64,000 nucleotides of DNA from positions 840,135 to 904,134 of the forward strand of contig NZ_FMUH01000002.1 in assembly GCF_900101025.1 (NCBI RefSeq). The letters run 5' to 3'. This DNA comes from Klenkia marina (lineage in GTDB: Bacteria; Actinomycetota; Actinomycetes; Mycobacteriales; Geodermatophilaceae). Shown here in pieces: positions 37,790 to 45,808 of this stretch. Position 1 is the stretch's first letter; each line of letters begins with the position of its first letter. Position numbers and translations under genes: made by a program. Below the pieces are notes generated by a model. It ran no database searches. It was not told the origin of the DNA and saw only the letters and a list, made by a program, of their open reading frames with translations.

Positions 37790-39427
37790 TTGTCCTCGTT
37801 CGACACCGTCGACACCAGCACCACCGTTCCCACCTCCACCGACGAGGCCCCCGAGGCCGTCGCCGAGACGGCCCCCGCGGCCGCCCCGGCTCCCGTCGGC
37901 CCGACCTTCCACGAGCTCGGCCTGCAGCAGCAGCTGATCACCGCGCTCGAGCGTCGGGGCATCCACCACCCGTTCGCCATCCAGGTCTCGGCCCTGCCCG
38001 ACGCCATGGCCGGCCGCGACGTGCTCGGCAAGGCCGCCACCGGCTCGGGCAAGACCCTCGCCTTCGGCCTGCCGCTGCTGCACCGCCTCGGCCAGGACGT
38101 GCAGCAGGGCCGCCGCGCCCCGCGCGGCCTGGTGCTCGTGCCCACCCGTGAGCTCGCGCAGCAGGTGCACGACAACCTGGCCCCGCTGGGCCAGTCCAAC
38201 GGCGTGCAGTTCGCCGCCGTCTACGGCGGTGCCTCGATGTACCGCCAGATCCAGCAGCTGCGCCGCGGCGTCGACGTCGTCATCGCGACGCCGGGCCGCC
38301 TGCAGGACCTCATCAACCAGGGCGAGTGCACCCTGGCCGACGTCGAGATCGCGATCATCGACGAGGCCGACTTCATGTCCGACCTGGGCTTCCTGCCCGT
38401 GGTCAAGGAGCTGCTCGACCAGGTCCGTCCCGGCGGCCAGAAGATGCTGTTCTCGGCCACGCTGGACGGCGAGGTCGACACCCTGGTGCGCCGCTACCTC
38501 AAGGACCCGGCCCGCCACGAGGTCGTCAAGCCCGTCGACAGCGCGCCGCCGGCCGAGCACCGCGCCTACAGCGTCTCGTTCCCCGACCGGCTCAAGGTCA
38601 CCGAGCAGCTGGCCGCCCGCCCGGGTCGCACGATCATCTTCGTGCGCACCCAGCACGGCGCCGACCGGCTGGCCGACAACCTGCAGGCCGTCGGCATCAA
38701 GGCCGAGCCGATCCACGGCGGTCTGCCGCAGTCGGCCCGTCGCCGCGCGCTCGAGGCGTTCACCGACGCCCGCTCGCCGGTGCTGGTCGCCACCGACGTC
38801 GCCGCCCGCGGCATCCACGTCGACGACGTCCAGCTGGTCCTGCACTACGACCCGCCGGCCGACCACAAGACCTACCTGCACCGTTCCGGCCGCACCGCGC
38901 GCGCCGGGGCCGCGGGTGTCGTCGTCTCGCTGCTGCTGCCCGACCAGGTGGGCCAGGCCAAGCGCCGCTTCCGCCAGGCCGCGGTGAACACCGACGTCTC
39001 CCGGATCCGTCCGGGTGACGCGCCGATCGCGGAGCTGGTCGCCTCCGGCGTCCACGTCGAGCCGGTCGAGCGCCCGGTCCGTCCCTCGCGGGGTGGCCAG
39101 GGTGGCGGGCGTCCTCGTCGCGACGGCGACCGTCGTCCCCCGCGTCGCGACGGCGAGCGCTCCTACGGCGACCGCCCGGCCCGCTCCTACGGCGACCGTC
39201 CGGCTCGCCCGGCCGGTGACCGGCCCGCCTACGGCGACCGCCCGGCCCGCCCCGCGGGTGAGCGGCCCGCCTACGGCGACCGCCCGGTGCGCTCGGACCG
39301 GCCGTCCTACGGCGACCGTCCGGCCCGCTCGGACCGGCCCTCCTACGGCGACCGTCGTCCCGGTGGCTCCCGCCCCCAGGGCGGCAACGCCGGCGGCCGC
39401 CCGCCGCGCCCCGCGCGCTCGTACTGA
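37790..39427 (+). CDS. DEAD-box RNA helicase with Arg/Gly/Tyr-rich tail
   Basis: 545 aa from TTG 37790 (GGAG 8 nt upstream); the frame is open further upstream, so the start is uncertain. Motifs in order: Q-motif FHELGLQQQLITALERRG; AATGSGKT; PTREL; ATPGR; DEAD in IIDEADFM; SAT; RTQHGADRL; ATDVAARGIHV; HRSGRTARAG. The last ~90 residues repeat YGDRPAR and SDRPSYGDR units, a disordered RNA-binding tail of the kind that promotes condensates in RhlE/DeaD relatives. It likely unwinds structured RNA, perhaps in ribosome assembly or cold growth. A strong terminator follows. Confidence 0.92.
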   Translation: MSSFDTVDTSTTVPTSTDEAPEAVAETAPAAAPAPVGPTFHELGLQQQLITALERRGIHHPFAIQVSALPDAMAGRDVLGKAATGSGKTLAFGLPLLHRLGQDVQQGRRAPRGLVLVPTRELAQQVHDNLAPLGQSNGVQFAAVYGGASMYRQIQQLRRGVDVVIATPGRLQDLINQGECTLADVEIAIIDEADFMSDLGFLPVVKELLDQVRPGGQKMLFSATLDGEVDTLVRRYLKDPARHEVVKPVDSAPPAEHRAYSVSFPDRLKVTEQLAARPGRTIIFVRTQHGADRLADNLQAVGIKAEPIHGGLPQSARRRALEAFTDARSPVLVATDVAARGIHVDDVQLVLHYDPPADHKTYLHRSGRTARAGAAGVVVSLLLPDQVGQAKRRFRQAAVNTDVSRIRPGDAPIAELVASGVHVEPVERPVRPSRGGQGGGRPRRDGDRRPPRRDGERSYGDRPARSYGDRPARPAGDRPAYGDRPARPAGERPAYGDRPVRSDRPSYGDRPARSDRPSYGDRRPGGSRPQGGNAGGRPPRPARSY

Positions 39428-39467
39428 CAGCAACACCTCGTCGCCCCCGCGACGGGTCCTGACCTGG

Positions 39468-39499
39468 ACGCCCGGTCCCTCCTCGGAGGGGCCGGGCGT
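39468..39499 (+). terminator. Terminator after the DEAD-box gene
   Basis: ACGCCCGGTCCCTCC (39468-39482) pairs with GAGGGGCCGGGCGT (39486-39499) around a 3-nt loop, with one pairing irregularity. It is 41 nt after the stop. Confidence 0.8.
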
Positions 39500-39962
39500 T
39501 CGGCGTCCCCGGGCCGCCCCGCACCCGGGCGCGGCCACGGGCTGGTGCGCGCCGGCACGGGTGGCCCGGCGCTGTCGCCCCGCCCGAGGGCGCAGCCGCC
39601 GCCCGGGTGCGCTCCGGTGCGGGTCGGCCTCCTCGGTCGCCGGCCAGGCGCGCACTCCTGGCCCGGGTGCGCGCGTACACGGCTCACGTGGCACGAGCAC
39701 CCGCCCGAGGACGCAGTCGCGGAGCGGTGCGCTCCCGTGCGGGACGGCCCTCCCGGTCGGCCCCCAGGTGCACCCGTCGCCCGGCTGCCCTCCCGGGTGA
39801 GCCGCCCACCCGGGCCACGCGCCTGCGGGCCCACCTGTCGCCTGGCTGCGCCCGTGAGCCGGCAGGCATCGCCGGTCGCCTGCGAGCGCACCTGCCGTGG
39901 TGCTGCCGGACGGGCGACGTGGCCCCGGGAACGGCGCCGCCGCGTCGTCGGGACCCCCTGCG
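39500..39962. repeat. 463-bp non-coding stretch with a degenerate ~121-nt direct repeat
   Basis: No reading frame here has the codon pattern of the neighbours. CGCCCGAGGGCGCAG (39581) recurs as CGCCCGAGGACGCAG (39702), and the following GGTGCGCTCC-GTGCGGG-CGGCC segments (near 39610 and 39731) also match, giving a diverged tandem duplication. It could be decayed sequence or an unrecognised repeat. Confidence 0.5.
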
Positions 39963-41309
39963 TCAGTCGCGGAAGACCAGGGCGGTGCTGACCTCGCGGA
40001 CCAGCTCGTCCCAGGGGCCGGTGAGCACGGCGGCGTCCTCGGCGCGCAGCGCGGCACCGGGCTCGCGCTCGGCGCGGGCCACGGCCTGCCCCAGGGGGGT
40101 GCTGGCGGCCAGCAGCTCGTCGACCCGGGTGAGACCGGCGTACTCGGCGAGGTCGCGGACGCCCTCCACCGGCTGCACCAGCACACTGTGGTCGACCAGC
40201 CCGGCGGCGCCGTCGGCGACCTCGGCGAGCACCTCGCCGACCTCGACGAGGTCGTAGCGGTCCTGGTCGACCGGCAGCGGCAGGGTGTCGGTGTCGGCGA
40301 CCTCGGGCCACGAGGCGATCTCGGTGAGGTCGTGGTCCTCGTCGCCGTGCGCGAAGGCGGCCAACTCGGCGGGCGAGGCGAACAGGAAGACCTCGCCGTC
40401 GGCGCCGAGGAAGCGGGACTCGTCCTCGACGTAGCAGCGCAGGGTGAGCCCGGCGCCCTCGGGCACCACGACCTCCACGGGCAGGATGCCGACGCCCTCC
40501 CAGAACCCTGCGGCCGCGGCGACCGCGACGGGGTCGGCGGCGATCCGGCTGGGGCTGCTGATCGCGCTGGTGGGCGCGGCGGTCGCAGCGGGCTCGTCGT
40601 CGTCCTCGGCCGGTTCGGCGTCGTCCTCGTCGTCGTCCTCGTCGGGGACGGCCACCTCGCTCTCGGCGGCGGAGGGGTAGTCGTCGGGGTCGGCGGTGCC
40701 GGCGCCGGTCCAGTCGAGGTGCTCGTCGAGCTCCTCGACGACGTCCTCCCACAGCTCGTCGACCGCACCGCCGAGCCGGATCCAGGCCTCCTCGCCGGCG
40801 CGGCCGACGAAGGCGTCGATGCCGAGCGAGAGCAGGGCCACCTCGGGCTTGGCCATCAGCTCGGCGACGGACTCGAAGGCGGTCTCGTCCTCGTCCTCGT
40901 CCTCGTCGTCGTCGGGGGCGGTGTCGCAGCACTCGGCGATTCGGCCGGCGATCTCGAAGGTGGCGGCGAGCTCGTCGACGGCCCAGCGGTCGGGGTTGTC
41001 GGCGACGACGTCGTAGACCCCGTCGAGGTCGTAGCGGTGGTCGTCGTCAGGGGTGACGTCGGCGGCGCCCAGCCCGGCCACGACCGGCCAGACCGGGTGG
41101 TCGGCGAGGTCGTGGTCGGTGCTGGTGCGGCAGAAGGCGGCCAGCGCGTCGGGGGTGGGGAACAGGTGGACGACGGCGGTCTCGCCCTCGGAGTTGCCGA
41201 GGAAGGCCTGCCACTCCTCGCCGTCCTCCTCCCACGGGGGAGCCCACAGGGTGTAGCCCGTGCGGTCGTCGAGGGTGAGGGCGATGGGGACGATGCTGGG
41301 CCTGGCCAC
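39963..41309 (-). CDS. Acidic two-domain protein of unknown function
   Basis: 448 aa from GTG 41309, with CAGGAT 6 nt upstream. Two halves share a pattern. The N-terminal half has FLGNSEGETAVVHLFPTPDA, LAAFCRTSTDHDLADHPVWP and VVAGL. The C-terminal half has FLGADGEVFLFASPAELAAF, HGDEDHDLTEIASWPEVADT. A linker of about 100 residues contains two Asp/Glu runs (DDDEDEDEDE and DEDDDEDDAEPAEDDDE). There is no signal peptide or membrane helix. Similar proteins in related genomes may carry a primosomal label that nothing here supports. I do not assign a function. Confidence 0.8.
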   Translation of the reverse strand: MARPSIVPIALTLDDRTGYTLWAPPWEEDGEEWQAFLGNSEGETAVVHLFPTPDALAAFCRTSTDHDLADHPVWPVVAGLGAADVTPDDDHRYDLDGVYDVVADNPDRWAVDELAATFEIAGRIAECCDTAPDDDEDEDEDETAFESVAELMAKPEVALLSLGIDAFVGRAGEEAWIRLGGAVDELWEDVVEELDEHLDWTGAGTADPDDYPSAAESEVAVPDEDDDEDDAEPAEDDDEPAATAAPTSAISSPSRIAADPVAVAAAAGFWEGVGILPVEVVVPEGAGLTLRCYVEDESRFLGADGEVFLFASPAELAAFAHGDEDHDLTEIASWPEVADTDTLPLPVDQDRYDLVEVGEVLAEVADGAAGLVDHSVLVQPVEGVRDLAEYAGLTRVDELLAASTPLGQAVARAEREPGAALRAEDAAVLTGPWDELVREVSTALVFRD

Positions 41310-41361
41310 GGGGTCATCCTGCCTGCCCGGGGTGGGCGGGGGCGAGCGGGGCCCGGGGCGA

Positions 41362-42894
41362 TCAGCTGCGGGGCGCGCGCCAGACCGCGGCGACCACGGC
41401 GGCGGCCAGCAGCATGACCCCCAGGCCGATGAGCGCGCTGGTGTCGGTGGCGACGGCGAACGCGCTGCGGGCGCTGTCGGCCAGGGCGGCCGCGGCGTCG
41501 GCCGGCAGCCGACCGGCGACGTCCAGTGCGCCGCCGAGGGTGTCGGCGGCCCCGGCGTCGGCGGCGTCCAGGCCGGCCGGCAGCGCCAGCCGCGTGGCGT
41601 AGACCGCGCCGAGGACGCTGCCGAACACCGCGATGCCCAGGCCGGCACCCATCTCGTAGGCGGTCTCGCTGACCGCGCTGGCCTGCCCGGCCCGCTCGGC
41701 GGGCGCGGCGGTGAGGATCGCGTCGTTGGTGAGCGTCTCGGCCAGCCCGGCGCCGGCCGCCACCAGCACGAACGCCAGGACGACGGTCGAGACGGCGGTG
41801 CCGGTGCCCAGCTGGGTGGCCAGGGCGAACCCGGCCGCGCCGAGCAGCAGCCCGACGACGACCAGCGCCCGCACCGGCACCCGGCGCGACAGCGGCACGG
41901 CCAGCAGCCCGGCGACCACGGCGGCGGCCAGGCCCGGCACCAGCACGAGGCCGGCCTCCATGGGGCTGAGGCCCAGCACCAGCTGCAGGTACTGCGAGGC
42001 GATGAGCAGCAGACCGCCGAAGGCCGCGATGCTCAGCAGGTTGGCGCTGATGGCGGCGCGCACGACCCGTGAGCGGAACAGCGAGAGGTCCAGCAGCGGG
42101 GCGGGGCGACGCAGTTGCCGGCGCACGAACACCGTGCCGGCGACCAGCCCGACGACCGCCGCACCGACGCTGAGCGGGGTGACACCGCCCCCGGCAAGCT
42201 TCTTGATCGCGTAGACGAGCGGCAGCATGGCCGCCAGCGAGAGGACGACGCTGACCACGTCGAGCGGCCCGGGCTGCGGGGCCTTGGACTCGGGCAGCAC
42301 CAAGGCGCCGGCGATCAGCAGCAGGGCCAGCACGGGCACGTTGATCAGGAAGACCGAGCCCCACCAGAACCGCTCGAGCAGGAAGCCGCCGACCACGGGG
42401 CCGAGCGCGGCCCCGCCGGAGAAGCCGGCTGCCCAGATCGCGATGGCCAGCCGGCGCTGCTGGGGGTCGAGGAACAGGTTGCGCAGCAGCGAGAGCGTGG
42501 AGGGCATGAGCGCGGCGCCGAACACCCCCTGCAGTGCGCGGGCGGCGATCAGCCAGCCGATGGAGGGTGCGAAGGCAGCCAGCACCGACGCCGCGCCGAA
42601 CCCGGTGGCGCCGACGAGCAGCAGCCGGCGCCGGCCGAAGCGGTCGCCGAGCGAGCCGGCCGTGACCAGCAGGCCGGCCAGCACCAGCGGGTAGACGTCG
42701 ACGGCCCACAGCAGGCCGGCACTGCTCGGGGTCAGCGCGGCGGCGATGGAGGGGACGGCGAAGGTCAGCACCGTGCCGTCGACGGCCACCAGGAGCACCG
42801 GCAGCATCAGGGCGGCCAGCCCGGCCCACTGGCGGCGCCCGGCCCGCGGGGGCTGCGGTGCGCGTGCGGGGGTGGGTGCTGCGGTCGTGCTCAC
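41362..42894 (-). CDS. MFS drug efflux transporter (DHA2, 14-helix)
   Basis: 510 aa. Helix 1 LAALMLPVLLVAVDGTVLTF, motif A LGDRFGRRRLLLVG, LQGVFGAALMPSTLSLL and motif C GFSGGAALGPVVGGFLLERF are classic DHA2 features; about 14 helices are present. GTG 42894 is chosen for the GAGGAA ribosome binding site; ATG 42909 is an alternative. It is divergent from a TetR gene with a palindromic operator in between, indicating repression relieved by a drug-like ligand. Substrate unknown. Confidence 0.92.
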   Translation of the reverse strand: MSTTAAPTPARAPQPPRAGRRQWAGLAALMLPVLLVAVDGTVLTFAVPSIAAALTPSSAGLLWAVDVYPLVLAGLLVTAGSLGDRFGRRRLLLVGATGFGAASVLAAFAPSIGWLIAARALQGVFGAALMPSTLSLLRNLFLDPQQRRLAIAIWAAGFSGGAALGPVVGGFLLERFWWGSVFLINVPVLALLLIAGALVLPESKAPQPGPLDVVSVVLSLAAMLPLVYAIKKLAGGGVTPLSVGAAVVGLVAGTVFVRRQLRRPAPLLDLSLFRSRVVRAAISANLLSIAAFGGLLLIASQYLQLVLGLSPMEAGLVLVPGLAAAVVAGLLAVPLSRRVPVRALVVVGLLLGAAGFALATQLGTGTAVSTVVLAFVLVAAGAGLAETLTNDAILTAAPAERAGQASAVSETAYEMGAGLGIAVFGSVLGAVYATRLALPAGLDAADAGAADTLGGALDVAGRLPADAAAALADSARSAFAVATDTSALIGLGVMLLAAAVVAAVWRAPRS

Positions 42895-42914
42895 GGTTCC
42901 TCGTTCCATCATTT

Positions 42915-42936
42915 CTGTACCGTCCAGCTGGTACAG
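42915..42936. promoter_or_regulatory. TetR-type operator between the MFS and regulator genes
   Basis: CTGTACC (42915-42921) and GGTACAG (42930-42936) form a 7-bp inverted repeat with 8-nt centre. It overlaps TACAGT (42932-42937), the probable -10 of the regulator gene 8 nt before its ATG, so the repressor would control itself and the MFS gene. Confidence 0.7.
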
Positions 42937-42945
42937 TAAACCACC

Positions 42946-43470
42946 ATGGCGAGACCGTCGAACAGGGACCGCGTGCTGGACGCCTACGAGGCGTTGCTGG
43001 TCGACGGGGCCGGGGCCACCGTCACCCTCGACGCCGTGGCCGAGGCGGCCGCTGTCTCCAAGGGCGGCCTGCTCTACCACTTCCCCAGCAAGGAGGCCCT
43101 GGTCGACGGGTTGGCCGGCCGGCTGCGCGAGCGCGCCGCCGCCGACGTCGACCGGCTGCGCGGGGCCCCCGAGGGGCCGGTGGCCTACTGGGTGCGGACG
43201 GCGAACAGCGAGGTCGAGACGGGGCTCGGCCGCACCTACCAGGCGCTGCTGGGCCTGGCCGGCACCGGGCAACCGGCCGCCCGAGCGGTGATCGCGGAGG
43301 TCGAACGCGGCTGGACCGCGGCGCTGGAGGACCTGATCCCCGACCCCGTGGTCGCCCGCGTGGTGCGGCTGGTCGGCGACGGCCTGTACCTGGAGAGCCT
43401 CACCGGCCTGCCCGGTGCCCCCGACGACGCCGCACTGGTGGCGCTCCTGGAGTCCCTCGCCCGTCGCTGA
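42946..43470 (+). CDS. TetR/AcrR family transcriptional regulator
   Basis: 174 aa. An N-terminal helix-turn-helix (RDRVLDAYEALLVDGAGATV, then VAEAAAVSKGGLLYHFPSKE) is followed by an all-helical ligand domain, resembling the TetR_C_37-like class. Divergent arrangement and the operator at 42915-42936 make it the likely local repressor of the MFS exporter. Start ATG 42946 has no Shine-Dalgarno sequence but a -10 at 8 nt, so the mRNA is probably leaderless. Confidence 0.92.
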   Translation: MARPSNRDRVLDAYEALLVDGAGATVTLDAVAEAAAVSKGGLLYHFPSKEALVDGLAGRLRERAAADVDRLRGAPEGPVAYWVRTANSEVETGLGRTYQALLGLAGTGQPAARAVIAEVERGWTAALEDLIPDPVVARVVRLVGDGLYLESLTGLPGAPDDAALVALLESLARR

Positions 43471-43508
43471 CGGTCAGCACCTCCTGCGGGAGCCGGGAGC
43501 CGGGGGCC

Positions 43509-44372
43509 TCACACGCCGATCGGATGCCAGACCGTCTTGGTCTCCAGGAACGGGGTCATGCGGGACAGGCCCGGGTCGGCCGTCCAGTCGGGCTCCTCGG
43601 CCGTCGTCCGCAGCACGCGCTTGAGGGTGCCGGCGGCCGACCGCTCGAGCTCCATGGCCGTCGTCCCGGCGCCGCAGAGGTCGATGCCGTCGACGTCGGC
43701 GTGCTCGGCCAGCCAGGGGCCGATCTCGGCGGCGTCGCCGGTGAGCAGGTTGGCCACCCCACCCGGGACGTCGGACGTCGCGAGCACCTCCGACAGCGTG
43801 ATCGCCGGCAGCGGGCGCTCCTTCGAGCTGACCAGCACGGCCGTGCAGCCGGTGGCCAGCACCGGCGCCAGCACGCTGACCAGGCCCAGCAGCGACGAGC
43901 GCTGGGGTGCCAGCACGGCGACCACGCCGGTGGGCTCGGGCACCGAGAAGTCGAAGTACGGCCCGGCGACCGGGTTGGTGCCGCCGAGCACCGCGGCCAG
44001 CTTGTCGGTCCAGCCGGCGTACCAGACCCAGCGGTCGATCGCGGCGTCGACGGCGGCCCGGGCCTTGGTCTCCGAGAGGCCCTCGCCGGCGGCGACCTCG
44101 GCGGCGAACTGCGCCGCACGGCCCTCCATCACCTCGGCGACCCGGTAGAGCACCTGCCCCCGGTTGTAGGCGGTGGCACCCGACCAGCCGGCGAACGCGC
44201 CGCGGGCGGCCACGACGGCGTCGCGGGCGTCCTTGCGCGAGGCCCACGCGGCGTTGGCCACGAAGCGCCCGCGGGAGTCGGTCACCTCGTAGGTGCGCCC
44301 GGACTCCGAGCGGGGGAACTTGCCGCCCACGTAGAGCTTGTAGGTCTTGCGGACCTCGATGCGCTCGCTCAT
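43509..44372 (-). CDS. Short aldehyde dehydrogenase-like protein lacking the catalytic domain
   Basis: 287 aa versus ~480 for the family. It begins like a full enzyme (KLYVGGKFPRSESGRTYEVT) and keeps the cofactor-domain pattern (PTGVVAVLAPQRSSLLGLVS), then diverges. The usual ELGGK and the catalytic GQxC segments are missing. The SVLAPVLATGCTAVLVSSKE block is retained. The next 38 bp lead into the tetR gene on the other strand, so no lost C-terminal half is present. It is translationally coupled (ATGA) to the full ALDH gene, suggesting a subunit or regulatory partner. Confidence 0.8.
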   Translation of the reverse strand: MSERIEVRKTYKLYVGGKFPRSESGRTYEVTDSRGRFVANAAWASRKDARDAVVAARGAFAGWSGATAYNRGQVLYRVAEVMEGRAAQFAAEVAAGEGLSETKARAAVDAAIDRWVWYAGWTDKLAAVLGGTNPVAGPYFDFSVPEPTGVVAVLAPQRSSLLGLVSVLAPVLATGCTAVLVSSKERPLPAITLSEVLATSDVPGGVANLLTGDAAEIGPWLAEHADVDGIDLCGAGTTAMELERSAAGTLKRVLRTTAEEPDWTADPGLSRMTPFLETKTVWHPIGV

Positions 44373-45808
44373 CAGGACTCCTTCAGGTACGCGCGCAGGC
44401 CGAGGCGGCCGCCCTCGCGCCCGTAGCCGGACTGCTTGTAGCCACCGAAGGGCGACGTCGGGTCGAACTGGTTGAACGTGTTGGCCCACACGACGCCGGC
44501 GCGCAGCTGGTTCGCGACCGACAGGATGCGCGAGCCCTTCTCCGACCAGATGCCGGCCGAGAGCCCGTAGGTGGTGTTGTTGGCCTTGGCCACGGCCTCG
44601 TCGGGGGTGCGGAAGGTGAGCACCGAGAGCACCGGCCCGAACACCTCGTCGCGGGCGATGCGGTGCGCGGGGGTGACGTCGGTGAACACCGTCGGCTTGA
44701 ACCAGGTGCCCCGGTCGGGCAGCTGACCCTCGGGCTGCCACAGCTGGGCCCCCTCGGCCTCGCCGATCCCGACCAGCTCGCGGATGCGGGCCAGCTGCTC
44801 GGGGGAGTTGATCGCCCCGACGTCGGTGTTCTTGTCCAGCGGGTCGCCCACCCGCAGGGTGCCGATGCGCCGCTTGAGCGCGGCGACGACCTCGTCGTGC
44901 ACCGACTCCTGCACCAGCAGGCGCGAGCCCGCGCAGCAGACGTGGCCCTGGTTGAAGAAGATGCCGCGCACGATGCCCTCGACGGCCTCGTCGACCGGGG
45001 CGTCGTCGAAGACGATGTTCGCCGCCTTGCCGCCGAGCTCGAGGGTGAGCACCTTCTGGGTGCCGGCGACGGCGCGGGCGATCTGCTTGCCCACCTCGGT
45101 CGAGCCGGTGAACGCGACCTTGTCGACGTCGGCGTGCTCGACCACCGCGCGGCCGGTGTCGCCGGCGCCGGTCACGATGTTGACCACGCCCGGGGGCAGG
45201 TCGGCCTGCTGGCACACCTCGGCGAACAGCAGCGCGGTGAGCGGGGTGGTCTCGGCCGGCTTGAGCACCACGGTGTTGCCCGCGGCCAGCGCCGGGGCGA
45301 CCTTCCAGGCCAGCATGAGCAGCGGGAAGTTCCACGGGATGACCTGGCCGGCCACGCCGTGCGGGCGGGGGGCGGCACCCAGGCCCACGTGGTCGAGCTT
45401 GTCGGCCCAGCCCGCGTGGTAGAAGAAGTGCGCCGCGGCCAGCGGGACGTCGACGTCGCGCGACTCGGTGATCGGCTTGCCGTTGTCGAGGGTCTCGAGC
45501 ACCGCGAACTCGCGCGCCCGCTCCTGCAGCAGCCGGGCGATCCGGAACAGGTACTTGCCGCGGTCGGCCGGGCGCATCGGGCCCCACACGCGGGTGAAGG
45601 CCTTGCGGGCCGCGCGCACGGCGCGGTCGACGTCGGCGTCGGTGCCCACGGCGACCTCGCCGAGCACCTCCTCGGTGGCCGGGTTCACCGTCTTCAGCGG
45701 CTCGCCGCCGCCGTCGGTGAACTCGCCGTCGACGAACAGCCCGTAGTGCGGCCGCAGCGTGACGATCGAGCGGGACTCGGGGGCGGGGGCGTACTCGAAG
45801 ACGGACAT
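44372..45808 (-). CDS. Aldehyde dehydrogenase (NAD+)
   Basis: 478 aa, full length. IPWNFPLLMLAWKVAPALAAGN (cofactor entry), GSTEVGKQIA, LELGGKAANIVFDDA (Glu base) and FFNQGHVCCAGSRLLVQ (catalytic Cys) are intact, and DEVFGPVLSVL is present. It sits directly after deoC with an ATGA overlap. DeoC releases acetaldehyde, so oxidation of acetaldehyde to acetate is the probable role. The short paralogue follows, also overlapping. Confidence 0.92.
   Translation of the reverse strand: MSVFEYAPAPESRSIVTLRPHYGLFVDGEFTDGGGEPLKTVNPATEEVLGEVAVGTDADVDRAVRAARKAFTRVWGPMRPADRGKYLFRIARLLQERAREFAVLETLDNGKPITESRDVDVPLAAAHFFYHAGWADKLDHVGLGAAPRPHGVAGQVIPWNFPLLMLAWKVAPALAAGNTVVLKPAETTPLTALLFAEVCQQADLPPGVVNIVTGAGDTGRAVVEHADVDKVAFTGSTEVGKQIARAVAGTQKVLTLELGGKAANIVFDDAPVDEAVEGIVRGIFFNQGHVCCAGSRLLVQESVHDEVVAALKRRIGTLRVGDPLDKNTDVGAINSPEQLARIRELVGIGEAEGAQLWQPEGQLPDRGTWFKPTVFTDVTPAHRIARDEVFGPVLSVLTFRTPDEAVAKANNTTYGLSAGIWSEKGSRILSVANQLRAGVVWANTFNQFDPTSPFGGYKQSGYGREGGRLGLRAYLKES

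Noticed and set aside
37733..40768. 1011-codon minus-strand open frame spanning the helicase gene and the next one
   Set aside because: Low-complexity Arg/Pro/Ala translation, no domain, and it covers two well-supported genes and a terminator.
43509..44372. Sequencing frameshift splitting one aldehyde dehydrogenase gene
   Set aside because: Both ALDH-like proteins have their own N-terminus, and the upstream one is complete. The short one is followed at once by another gene.
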